Part shown: in pieces, positions 1-8,717 of the stretch
Numbering within the stretch: the first letter of the stretch is position 1
Layout of the letters: each line of letters starts with the position of its first letter
Assembly: GCA_016716905.1 (NCBI GenBank)
Contig: JADJUS010000004.1
Coordinates: 1-64,000, forward strand
Reading direction: 5' to 3'
Length of the DNA: 64,000 nucleotides
From: Acidobacteriota bacterium
GTDB taxonomy: Bacteria; Acidobacteriota; Vicinamibacteria; Vicinamibacterales; SCN-69-37
Made by a program: the position numbers and the translations under genes
The notes under the pieces: model-generated
Seen by the model: the letters and a program-made list of their open reading frames with translations, nothing else
Databases searched by the model: none
Told to the model about the DNA's origin: nothing

Positions 1-537
1 GACCGGCTCGACGAGCAGGGCATCCTGGCGAACACCCTGGTCGTGATCACGTCCGACCACGGGGAAGAATTTGGTGAGCACGGGGTCTACGAACACGGCT
101 ACTCGCTGTATCGGCCCAGCGTGCACGTGCCGCTGATCGTGATTCCGCCTCGAGCGGCGAGGGGCGCCGCGCCGGCCGCGGTCTCGACACCAGTCAGCCT
201 GCGCGATCTCGCCGCCACTGTTGTGGATCTGGCGGGACTTGCCGAGGGTGCACCGTTCCCCGGCGCATCACTCGCGGGCCTCTGGCGCGACCCCGGCGCG
301 ACGATGCCCAGCCTGTACCGACATCCGTCTCCGTCACCGGGGCAGCCCGACTGGTTCCCGTCGAGCAAAGGCGACATGAGGGCTCTGGTCCATGAGGGCA
401 TGCGCTACATCCGCAACGGTGACGGAAGCGAGGAACTGTACGACTTTGCCGCCGATCCCTGGGAACGCACGAATCTGGCGGCCCTTCCGGAGCGTCAGCA
501 GGCCCGGCCGGCGCCAGGGCGGCGCTCGATCGCCTGA
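1..537 (+). CDS. Sulfatase / alkaline-phosphatase-superfamily protein, C-terminal fragment
   Basis: The reading frame is open from the first base, so the 5' part lies outside the window. The visible part has the metal-binding motif ITSDHGEEFGEHG (Asp-His of the alkaline-phosphatase superfamily), then VPLIV, the domain-closing region, and the typical sulfatase tail ELYDFAADPWERTNLA. Family members hydrolyse sulfate or phosphate esters or transfer phospho groups. The catalytic nucleophile is not in view, so the substrate cannot be guessed. The frame ends at TGA 535-537, but the +1 frame continues with a natural tail (AALDRLMARLK) to TAG 552-554. A one-base loss near 500-512 is therefore likely. 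The next genes are glycosyltransferases on the same strand. Confidence 0.85.
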   Translation, partial: DRLDEQGILANTLVVITSDHGEEFGEHGVYEHGYSLYRPSVHVPLIVIPPRAARGAAPAAVSTPVSLRDLAATVVDLAGLAEGAPFPGASLAGLWRDPGATMPSLYRHPSPSPGQPDWFPSSKGDMRALVHEGMRYIRNGDGSEELYDFAADPWERTNLAALPERQQARPAPGRRSIA

Positions 538-564
538 TGGCCAGGCTGAAATAGGCCCGTCTGT

Positions 565-570
565 TAGAAT
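565..570 (+). promoter_or_regulatory. Possible -10 element (TAGAAT)
   Basis: TAGAAT sits 27 bases upstream of the GTG start of the glycosyltransferase, in the short gap after the sulfatase. I see no convincing -35 hexamer at 16-18 bases. This is a weak call based on one hexamer. Confidence 0.2.
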
Positions 571-597
571 CGCCGCGTTGCCCGCAGGGCTGTCATC

Positions 598-1341
598 GTG
601 GAACTTTCCATTGTTGTCCCCCGTTTACCGCAGCGCCGAGTGTTTGCCGGAGCTTGCGCGGCGGGGTGCGCAGGCGCTGGACGGGCATATCGGCACGTAT
701 GAGTTGATTCTCGTCAACGACGCCAGCCCCGATGCGAGCTGGCGCGCGATCGCCGCCCTCGTCAACACCTACCCATTCGTCGTCGGGCTCAACCTGCGCA
801 GAACGTGGGACAGGACAACGCGATCATGGCCGGCCTGCACCACGCCAAAGGCGACGGTTGTCATCGTGGACGACGACCTGCAGCATGACCCGGCGGATGT
901 GCCGGCGCTGGCCCGTGCGCTGGGCTCCGAGTTCGACGTGGTGTATGCGACGTTTGAGCACAAACAGCAGGCGCTGTGGAAGAACATGGGGAGTTGGCTC
1001 AACGAGCAACTACAGCCTCGTGCGATCGATTGCGGTGTGGCTCAAACTGGCGACGGGCTTCTCGGTGATTCCTCTGCGGGTCACCACGCTCATCGGCGGC
1101 GTCATCTCGTTGTTCTCTTTCCTGATGGCGTTGTTCTTTGTCATCCAGGCACTGGTGCTCTCGCGGTCGCCGGAAGGGTATCCGTCGTTGATCGTCACGT
1201 TGTTCTTCCTTGGCGGCCTCCAGTTGATGGGACTGGGCGCCGTGGGCGAAACTCGTCGGCAGGATCTTCCTCACCCAGAACAAGCTGCCGCAATTCACGG
1301 TGAAGGATGTCGCGCGTCACGCGGAGCGCGACGGTGGGTAA
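598..1341 (+). pseudogene. Polyprenyl-phosphate glycosyltransferase (GT2, ArnC/DPM1-like), broken
   Basis: Stitching frames gives VELSIVVPVYRSAE at the N-terminus, the nucleotide-sugar site IVDDDLQHDP, then the C-terminal membrane part with the FSVIPLRVTTLIGG segment, two hydrophobic helices and the tail FTVKDVARHAERDGG. This is the layout of enzymes that load a sugar onto undecaprenyl phosphate. At least four frame changes are needed: an extra C in the C run near 609-613, a lost base near 803, an extra G near 856, and a change near 1252. In addition, roughly 70-90 residues usually found between WLNEQ and NYSLVRSIAVWLK are missing near 1005. As written the gene cannot make the enzyme. Either it is a real pseudogene or the consensus is poor here. 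Confidence 0.75.
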
Positions 1342-2909
1342 GAGCGAAGGCCCAAGCCCTGCACTGGTGCTTGGCGTCTGCGCGCTGGTGCTGGCGCCAA
1401 CGATAGCGTATCGGTTGGGCGTGGACCAGGGCGTGTTTACGGTACATGGGGCCCGGCTGCTGCGCGGGGTGGCCCTACATCCATTCCTGGGAAGCCGATT
1501 TTCCCGGCCTGATGTTTCTGCAGGCGGCCGAGATTTTTGTGTTCGGCAAGTCGATCTGGATGTTCCGGCTCTTTGATGTCCTGTTCCAGCTCGTCACGGC
1601 CTGGTTCGTGTTCCGCATTGCCGACCGCCTCAGTGGCCGCGTCGGGGCGATGGTGGCCGCCATTCTCTACTGCCTGATCTACCAGGACTACGGGCCCTGG
1701 AACACGGCGCAGCGCGAAGGCTTCGGACTGCCGTTTGTGCTCGCGGGATTCTGGATGTATCTGACGGCCGACCGGCGATCGCCGTGGGTGACGGCGGCCA
1801 TCATCGGCTTGGGGATGGGGTTTGCCATCACGATCAAGCCGACCATTCTCGCCCTGGCGCTGTTTTACCTGCCGCTCGCCACCGAACTTCGCACCCGCCG
1901 GGCTGTGGCCGTGGCGCTGGTGGCAGGCGCGTGCCTGGCTGCGCCGTCAGTGGCGTTCGTCGTCCTCTACTGGACTCTCGGCGGCCTGACGCAGATGTAC
2001 GAATCGCTTGTCAGTTACCAGCCGATCTACACCGCGCGCCTCAGGGGCACGGAGCCGCTGTTGACTTACTGGTTGCAGAAACTTGGGAACCTCGGCAGGA
2101 ACGCCGTGGTCCTGCCCATCGTGTATGCACCGTTTCTTTTCCAGGGCACGTTCCGCCGCGAACGACTGATGGTCTGGCTCGGATTCGTGGGTTCGGTCTA
2201 CAGCGTGTTTGTGCAGGGCACGTTTGCCGGATATCACTACCTTCCGGGCATGGCCCTTGGGGCCATTCTGGTGGGCGATCTCTTTTCAACCGTGAGCCGT
2301 TGGGCACTGAAGCGCTTCCACACGCTCGTGCCCGTGGACGCCGTCCTGGCCCAGCGCATCATGGCCACGCTGATGCTGGTGGTGGCAGCGGTGTTCTACA
2401 TGCGTGAGGCACCTCTCAAGGATCTCGTCACCGGGCATTTCCTGAATCCACCTCGAGCCAACGAGTTCAGGAGCAACACGGTCTTTGACTACACCGAGTC
2501 GTACGACCTTGCCGCATACCTGCGCGCGCGGACGCAGCCCAATGAGCCGGTGCAAGTGTGGGGGTATGAGTCTCTGGTCTACTACCTGGCCGATCGATCG
2601 GCGGCGAGCCGCTTCCAGATGACCCATCCGCTTGTCATGCGCGTGCCAGGCGAGGCGCTGACGCCGATGCAACTTCGCTGGCGCGAGGAATTCGTCGGCG
2701 ACATCGAGCGGCGCCAACCGCTGTATGTGGCGGTGGTCCAGCACGACAATTGGTGGTGGTCACCGGAAGAGCAAACCTCCCAAGAGTTGCTGGACGACTT
2801 CCCGGAGTGGAAACACGTCATCGAGCGCGACTATGCGCTCGAAACGACGATCGGGCGTTTCCTTGTGTATCGCCGGATCACGCATACGCCATCGCGGTCC
2901 GGCAGCTGA
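1307..2909 (+). CDS. Membrane glycosyltransferase, GT39/ArnT-like (frameshifted near its start)
   Basis: A polytopic membrane protein of about 530 residues with many hydrophobic helices, a DQGVF segment early in the chain and the WPYIHSWEADFPGLMFLQ loop, matching the dolichyl-/undecaprenyl-phosphate-mannose type (GT39) transferases. The C-terminal third is soluble (PNEPVQVWGYESLVYYL, DIERRQPLYVAVV), presumably periplasmic. Such enzymes move a sugar from a polyprenyl carrier to a lipid or protein outside the membrane, so the upstream GT2 would supply the donor. The first 45 codons are in another frame from the rest. An extra G near 1441 and a lost base shortly after are needed to join DQGVFTYMG to the body. 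ATG 1307 overlaps the upstream gene; GTG 1334 is an alternative start. Confidence 0.75.
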
Positions 2910-2916
2910 CCTGCAG

Positions 2917-4098
2917 ATGACGACCACCGCCGGCACCAGGAATCAGACAGGCTACATCCCCGAGCTTGATGGCTTGCGGGCGATCGCCATCCTGCTCGTG
3001 ATCGTCTTTCACTGCAGGACCATTGCGAGTGCCGCCACGGATGGCCAGCAATTCTTCATGCGCCTGGCCGAGGCGGGCTGGGTCGGCGTGGATCTCTTCT
3101 TCGTGCTGTCGGGATTCCTGATCACTGGAATCCTGATCGATACGGCCGGGCGCCCGGGGTACTTCCGCTCGTTCTACATCAGGCGCGTCCTGCGCATCTT
3201 CCCTCTGTACTACGCCGCTCTGGCTGGCTTCGCCATCGGCTTTCACGTCTTCGGCATCGAACGCCTGGCGCCGGTCTCGACCACGGCGGAAGTGGCTCAT
3301 TGGGTCTATCTGCAGAACTGGCTGCCCCTGTTTGGCGTGGACTGGACGCGTCCGCTCGCGCATTTCTGGTCGCTCGGCGTTGAAGAGCAGTTCTATCTCT
3401 GCTGGCCCGCCCTCGTGCTGCTGTTCGCCAAGCGCGGCCGTGTGGCCCAATTGTGCATCGGGACCATCGCGTTCGCCGTGGTGATGCGAGTGGTGTTCTG
3501 GTGGGCCGGGGTCAGCGAGGCCGGCAACTTCGCCACGGTGACGCGCATCGACACGCTCGCGATCGGCGGATACCTCGCCTGCCTTCAGCGCGGCACCGGA
3601 TGGGCGCGCCTGCAGGGGCCGCGGTTGACGATGGTGCTTGCCGTCAGTGCCGCGATGACGCTCGGCGTAGCCCTGTGGGGCGGAAGCTTCTTTCGCCCGA
3701 CCAATCCACACATCTTCCTGTTCGGCTATCTTCCGCTGGCGATCCTGTTTGGCGCGACGGTGGCCTTCGCCCTCGTGGCCGGCGAGAACTCGCTCTGGCG
3801 CCGGCTGCTACGATGGCGGCCCCTGACCGAGATCGGCAAGATCAGCTACGGCATCTACGTGATTCATTGGCCGCTGGTCCTGGCCTTGCAGCCGATCTAG
3901 CCCGAGCCGGTGGGGGGATTCTGGGTCCGTCAGGCGATGTTCCTGCTCGTGATTCTGGCCGGGTCGTTCACACTCGCGGCGCTAAGTTTTGCGCTCTTTG
4001 AACGCCCCTTCCTGAACCTGAAGGATCGGCTGGCCGCCAGGCCGGGGCCGCCACCACATCAGCACCCCGGTCACGCCCTGAACCAGAAAGCCCAGTGA
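2917..4098 (+). CDS. Acyltransferase 3 family (OafA/YrhL-like), with in-frame amber codon
   Basis: The start is GYIPELDGLRAIAILLVIVFH, the hallmark of acyltransferase-3 membrane proteins, followed by FFVLSGFLITGIL, FYIRRVLRIFPLYY and HFWSLGVEEQFYLCWP. All of these are family signatures for O-acetylation of surface sugars. About ten membrane helices are visible. TAG at 3898-3900 interrupts the frame after WPLVLALQPI. The same frame continues through a last helix and the usual ending ALFERPFLNLKD to 4096-4098. A single CAG to TAG change would explain it. ATG 2917 is chosen because the family motif begins 12 residues later and the upstream gene ends 8 bases before. The 3' end overlaps the convergent PepSY gene by 117 bases. 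Confidence 0.85.
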
Positions 4099-4560
4099 TA
4101 CCAGCGCGTACAGGACCTTTACGGGCATCGCGTACTTTCTCGCGGTGTGAAGATCGACGAACATCGCCCGCTCCGGCCCCGGCGTGAACATCGTCATCCC
4201 CACACCGGTGACGGCCACCAACAACATCAGCACCAGGCCCAACGCGCCAGCGGAGTGGTGAAGGTCGATCGCGGCGCGCCGCCACCCGGCCGACAGCCGC
4301 ACGGCAAACGATTTCCGCTTCCACCACAGCCACACACCGCCCAGTTGCAGCACGATCGCCGCAGCAGTGGCCGTCAGCACAATCATGTTCCCGACCGAAC
4401 CGAGCGCCAGTGTCTCGTGAAGCCGGCTGGCCGCGCGTCGCAGCAGATCCGGACCAGGCACGGCGAGCACAGCACCAGTCGCTCCGGCAATCGCCAGGAT
4501 GATCGACGTCGAGAGTCCAATCCAGCGGTGGGTGATGAGGACGAACCGGCGCGAAGTCAT
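3982..4560 (-). CDS. PepSY-associated transmembrane protein
   Basis: This 192-residue protein has about four membrane helices. It opens with VLITHRWIGLSTSIILAIAGATGA, the His-containing helix typical of PepSY-associated membrane proteins related to siderophore-reductase and flavin or haem electron-transfer subunits. A second His pair lies in AIDLHHSAGALGLVLM, and another His is in FVDLHTARKYAMPVK. These histidines could bind haem (inference). It is the last gene of the leftward glycan operon and its ATG overlaps the sulfotransferase stop by four bases. Why a redox-type membrane protein sits there is unclear. It is shorter than full PepSY reductases, which usually exceed 350 residues. Confidence 0.7.
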   Translation of the reverse strand: MTSRRFVLITHRWIGLSTSIILAIAGATGAVLAVPGPDLLRRAASRLHETLALGSVGNMIVLTATAAAIVLQLGGVWLWWKRKSFAVRLSAGWRRAAIDLHHSAGALGLVLMLLVAVTGVGMTMFTPGPERAMFVDLHTARKYAMPVKVLYALVSLGFLVQGVTGVLMWWRPRPGGQPILQVQEGAFKERKT

Positions 4561-5654
4561 GGGTCGGCCAGGTCGGGATAAAAGCGGCCCGCGGGATACG
4601 CGCCGCCCTTGAGGCCATCGCGGCAGTAGTCGAGGATCTGCTGCCGGATGGCGGGCGTGACATCCGCATCGCGTGTTTCCTTGCCGCTACGCAGGAACTG
4701 CCCGCCGGCGACCGAGAACATTGTGGGCGGTGCCATCTCGAACACCTCTTCGTGCTCCTTCATGTAGGCAAAGCTGCACCGCTGTGCCACAAGGCTCCGC
4801 TCGTTGGCCGACAACTCGACGCCGAGAAACGTCGCGACCCGATCGATCACGCCAGCCAGATCACGCTTCATCTCCTCGAAATGGAGGAACAGCACGTTGC
4901 CGTGCTGCTGCGACCATCGCCACCACCCGTCCACGTGCCGGGGCCACGGCAGCCAATACATTCGATCGCTCGTGAACCACGCCGCCTGAGCGTCGACGGG
5001 CGGCATCAGCGGACCCAGCATTGACTGATTGAAGTCCACGATGCTGGCGAAGCAGGCCACCGGATGCCTGGCGACGTAGATGTATTTGGCGTCGCCACCA
5101 TAGGGACAGTGACTGGCCGGCAGATGGGTCTTGATGATCCGCGTCGGCCGTGTGCCAACGAGCGGCGCAGCGTCCATCGAGACGCTGTTGACCGCTTCAA
5201 TCCACGGGCTCATGGCATACAGATGGGTTGGGCCGGGTTCCGAGAACTCACCCCGGCCCTTGGTGACAATCTGAAAGACAATCTGCTGCATCCACGTGGT
5301 GCCGCAGCGCATCTGGGTGGCCACAAACACATCCTCGGCCCTGGGGCGATACTGCCGGGCGCGGGCGAACACTGCCGGCGTGCTGACTCTGGGTGGGCCG
5401 CTCACGCCCTCATAGTCGAAGACCGGCATCGACTGGCCTGAACGGGTTAGCGCGACCAGAGCGCGGAGGATCGGCTTTGCGGGAAGTGACAACAACCGGA
5501 TTTGCCGCTTCAGCGCCCGGCGGGCGGCGAGTGGCCGTCCGTAATAGGCCATTCCGGCGGTGTGACGCTGCTCCCAGCGGAAATACCAGAGCAGGTAGCT
5601 GACGGCGGCGACACCGAGCAGCGCCGCTGCAACGGCTGCGCCGATCCAGTTCAT
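4557..5654 (-). CDS. Sulfotransferase (PAPS-dependent), membrane-anchored
   Basis: The protein has 365 residues with an N-terminal membrane helix (residues 3-24). The 5'-phosphosulfate loop is TQMRCGTTWMQQ (about 113-124), IIKTHLP (173-179) carries the usual catalytic His, and YIYVARHP (191-198) is the 3'-phosphate binding strand. These are the three signatures of SULT-type sulfotransferases, which transfer sulfate from PAPS to hydroxyl groups of small molecules, lipids or sugars. Set among glycosyltransferases, it probably sulfates a surface glycan or lipid (inference). Overlaps of four bases with both flanking genes suggest translational coupling. The Cys in place of the usual Lys/Pro of the loop (MRCGTTW) matches many bacterial homologues. 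Confidence 0.85.
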   Translation of the reverse strand: MNWIGAAVAAALLGVAAVSYLLWYFRWEQRHTAGMAYYGRPLAARRALKRQIRLLSLPAKPILRALVALTRSGQSMPVFDYEGVSGPPRVSTPAVFARARQYRPRAEDVFVATQMRCGTTWMQQIVFQIVTKGRGEFSEPGPTHLYAMSPWIEAVNSVSMDAAPLVGTRPTRIIKTHLPASHCPYGGDAKYIYVARHPVACFASIVDFNQSMLGPLMPPVDAQAAWFTSDRMYWLPWPRHVDGWWRWSQQHGNVLFLHFEEMKRDLAGVIDRVATFLGVELSANERSLVAQRCSFAYMKEHEEVFEMAPPTMFSVAGGQFLRSGKETRDADVTPAIRQQILDYCRDGLKGGAYPAGRFYPDLADP

Positions 5655-5857
5655 TGGGCAGGTTTATCGGAGCGACCGGTCACCATCAGCCAGATTTTCC
5701 TGGCCAACCCGACCACACGGTTCCAGAACATCATGACAACGCCCACGATGGCCGCAATCGCGGACGTGAGAGGCAGGAACGCCTCGGGCCCGATGTAGAG
5801 CAGCACCCACGCCACGAGCGCGGGCTGGACGTCCAGAGGGAGGGGCACCATCAACAT
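5651..5857 (-). CDS. Small membrane protein, unknown
   Basis: This 68-residue protein has two hydrophobic stretches (about 8-25 and 30-48) and a basic C-terminus ending RSDKPAQ. It begins 19 bases after the GT4 stop and its stop overlaps the sulfotransferase ATG by four bases. That spacing is the main reason to accept it as real. I recognise no family. It could be a small partner of the sulfotransferase or a membrane scaffold for the operon products. Confidence 0.6.
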   Translation of the reverse strand: MLMVPLPLDVQPALVAWVLLYIGPEAFLPLTSAIAAIVGVVMMFWNRVVGLARKIWLMVTGRSDKPAQ

Positions 5858-5876
5858 ACGTCGTCTAGGCAGAGTA

Positions 5877-7116
5877 TCACCGTGCCGCCCGCTTGGCGGC
5901 TCTGGCGTTTCTGATCAGGTCCAGAAAGCTCTCAACAACCGCGTTCTCGGACCAGTGCTTTCTGGCGGCTTCGAACGCGCCCGTGGCGAACGAGTCGCGC
6001 AACTCCGGGATCGCCGTGCAGGCGTGCGATGGCCGCCACGAGCTCGTCGGTATCCGAAAACAGCAGCCCGCCCTTGGCACGCTCGATGATCTCGGGAAAC
6101 GGCCCGATGCGTCGGGCGATGACGGGCGTGTGGTAGTGGAACGCCTCAATCAACACAATGCCGAACGTCTCATAACCCGACGACGGCACAATGGCCGCGA
6201 TGGCGTGTTCGTAGTACCGCCGGAGGTCGTGGTTGGCGATGCGGCCGAGGAACTTCACATTGGGGAGATCGGCCGCGCGCGCGCGCAGTTCCGGCATCTC
6301 GTTGCCGTCGCCGATGATCAGCCAGTCGGCATCCGGAAAGCGCCGGAACGCCGGGATCACCGAATCGAGTCCCTTGATGCGCGCCAGGCGGCCCACCGAC
6401 AGGAAATAGGGCCGCTGCTGCGGTCGTTCAGACATGCGCGGCGCGGGTTGCTCCGGAAAAGGCGCCGGCAGGAAATACGGCAACACTTCCATCGGCTGGG
6501 CCAGCCCGAATTCACGGTGTTTGTTGCGGCTGAATTCGCTGCGCGCGATGAACAGGTCGACGTCGGCCAGCCGGCGTTTGAGTGCGCCCGTGTGGCGCCA
6601 GAGTTGCGGCGGCCGCCGGTAGCTCATCACACAGCGTGTGCACGCCCGGACGTCACAGGGCTCGCGGTTGAAGCGCCACAGGACGTGTGTGGGGCAGACG
6701 AGCCAGTGTTCGTGGGCCACATACACGCGCAGCGCGGGCCCGCCGAGTTTCAGGATGCCGGGGCCCCCCACCAGCGACACGTTGCCGTAGACGATGACGT
6801 CGGGCGCGCGTTCCCGGAGCAATGTGTCAATCGCGCGGCCGTGCATGACGGGGTAGCCGAGCTGGTGGGTCAGGAACGGCGACACCACACCCAGGCGGCT
6901 GCGCAATCCGACCACCTCGACGCCGTCCTGAATCACCGGCTGGTCGGGCAGTGTTGTGCCCGCCAGCCACTCATAGGCATCCACGTCGTGCACGACCGTG
7001 ACGTGATGGCCGCGATCCACAAGCGCCAGCGCCGTCCGCTGCACGTCGATGCCATCGCCGCCGAAATTGAACGGCGGATAAAACGTCGTCAAGAAACAGA
7101 AGCGGAGGTGAGCCAT
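5877..7116 (-). CDS. Glycosyltransferase family 4 (frameshifted near C-terminus)
   Basis: The start MAHLRFCFLTTFYPPFNFGG and the acceptor-domain features (HEHWLVCPTHVLW, then a Cys-rich CDVRACTRC) lead into the GT4 donor domain: YFLSVGRLARIKGLD, DWLIIGDG, VKFLGRI, and the E-x7-E region SSGYETFGIVLIEAFHYHTPVIA. It should transfer a sugar from an NDP-sugar in the cytoplasm. The start codon overlaps the preceding stop as TGATG. Near 6007-6009 (a GGG run on the + strand) the frame shifts. After LHGDP the correct tail ELRDSFATGAFEAARKHW runs in the neighbouring frame to a stop at 5877, while the uncorrected frame ends at 5932 in unrelated residues. Confidence 0.8.
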
Positions 7117-8717
7117 CAGAACGCCGCCTCTGCCACGCGGACGGCGTTCGCCATCAGGGTGAAGGTGAGGTTCTTGGCGGGCAAGAATGGAAACGTCGCC
7201 CCGTCCACGACAAAGACGTTCTCCAAGTCGCGGCTCTGGCACTGGGGCGTGGTCGTGAAGGGCGCGGCCGTGGGGCTCATGGGCAACGTGCCCGCATAGT
7301 GCACGCTCGCACCCATCGGCCTGACGTGCGCCATGCCGGGTGGGACGACGCAGTTGAGGCTGAACAGCACGCGCTTGATGCGACTCAGGGCCTGTTTGAT
7401 CCGGGCGGGTTCATCGGCGCCGGGAGTGTAGTGCAGGTTCAGGCGCGGCAGGTCGTCGCCGGTCAGCTCAACGTAGCTCTCGTCACGCCGGGTATCCCTG
7501 AAGTTGACGTTCACCAGGCCAAGCGCCGCGTGAATGGCGCGGAAGAGGTAGGTGGAGGCCGACAGATCGAGCGGCAGCCGCTGAATCAGCGGATGCACGA
7601 GTGCCGTCTTGAGGGTGGTGATCTGTCCGTGCACGTAGTCGCGCGGTGTATCGGCCTCAAGGCCGACGCCGAGCAGGTGGTATTGATACGACTCTGGTGA
7701 AAACTGCCGCCCCAGCATTCCCAGGTTCACGAAAGGCACGAGCACCTGTCGATTGTCCATCAACCCGCGAAGACGGACGCGCTCGCCGGTTTTTCGCAGG
7801 ATCGACATCAGGAAGATGCGGGTCGAGAGCAGCGCGCCGGCGGCCAGGGCGACCCGGTCCACGGCAAACTCCTGTTCCACTCCGGTCTCGAGGGACTTTG
7901 CCACAACCGCGCGCGCGCGTTGGCCGGGGCCGAGGTCCAGATGGCTGACCTCCACGCCAGGCACGTACTCGAAGCCCGGGAAGGTCTGGCATTCGAGAAG
8001 CGTCTGAGAGGGCGTGTAGAGCGCACCACGCGGGCACCCCCAGAGGCACCGGCCAAGATAGTCGCAGGCCTGCCGGACGCCCAGCGCCCGGCTGAGCGTG
8101 GCGACGCGCGTACGTCCCATGTAGGCGCCGCCGCGGTTGAGGCGGCCGCGCATACGCCCGTACGACTCCATCAGCACCTGGGAATGCCGATCGAGCTGGA
8201 GCGGGGGCAACAGGTGATCGTGCATCGGCAAAAAACGCGCGAGGTCGTCCTGTTCGCCCGTAATGCCAATGCGCCGTGCCACCTCGTCATAGTGCGGTGC
8301 CAGATCGCTGTAGGGAAACGGAAAGTCCTGGATCTCGGCAGCGGTCAGAGGATAACACCCGCCCGTCCACGCTTCGGCCAATCCGCCGCGGGCGAACGAA
8401 AAGAGCGGCGCGAAGCCAGTGCCCGTGTGACTGAAGCCGGCCGGCGGGTCAAACACATAGTCTTTGCTGGGTGGAATGCCGTAATACTCGTCATCCACTC
8501 CAGGCAAAAGCGCAGCTTCCTGCGCCGGACCTAAAAAATACGCCGCCGGATCTGCAAGCCGGTGCTTGAGTTGGTCGAGGCTCGCGTCGGGCAACACCGC
8601 GGCGCGTCCCTGCCGACCCACGTCCAGCATCCGCACCGTGCCGCCTTTGCGCAATACGGTCAGGGCGAAATGAATGCCGCTCGCCCCCGACCCCACCACC
8701 GTCACCGTGGGAGTCAT
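7116..8717 (-). CDS. GMC-family FAD oxidoreductase
   Basis: This 533-residue protein starts TVTVVGSGASGIHFA with the FAD Rossmann motif G9-S-G-A-S-G14 and ends in the GMC C-terminal signature NVFVVDGATFPFLPAKNLTF. A Cys-rich stretch, CDYLGRCLWGCPRG, around residue 215 is typical of the sugar or long-chain alcohol oxidase branch. GMC enzymes oxidise alcohol groups with FAD, so in this operon it may oxidise a sugar or lipid-linked alcohol (inference). An upstream in-frame extension of about 137 codons is out of character and was rejected. ATG 8717 overlaps the epimerase stop by four bases. Confidence 0.8.
   Translation of the reverse strand: MTPTVTVVGSGASGIHFALTVLRKGGTVRMLDVGRQGRAAVLPDASLDQLKHRLADPAAYFLGPAQEAALLPGVDDEYYGIPPSKDYVFDPPAGFSHTGTGFAPLFSFARGGLAEAWTGGCYPLTAAEIQDFPFPYSDLAPHYDEVARRIGITGEQDDLARFLPMHDHLLPPLQLDRHSQVLMESYGRMRGRLNRGGAYMGRTRVATLSRALGVRQACDYLGRCLWGCPRGALYTPSQTLLECQTFPGFEYVPGVEVSHLDLGPGQRARAVVAKSLETGVEQEFAVDRVALAAGALLSTRIFLMSILRKTGERVRLRGLMDNRQVLVPFVNLGMLGRQFSPESYQYHLLGVGLEADTPRDYVHGQITTLKTALVHPLIQRLPLDLSASTYLFRAIHAALGLVNVNFRDTRRDESYVELTGDDLPRLNLHYTPGADEPARIKQALSRIKRVLFSLNCVVPPGMAHVRPMGASVHYAGTLPMSPTAAPFTTTPQCQSRDLENVFVVDGATFPFLPAKNLTFTLMANAVRVAEAAF

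Noticed and set aside
5893..7299. 468-codon open frame on the + strand opposite GT4 and GMC genes
   Set aside because: His/Arg/Val-rich antisense shadow without domain motifs; the minus strand has two coupled enzyme genes.
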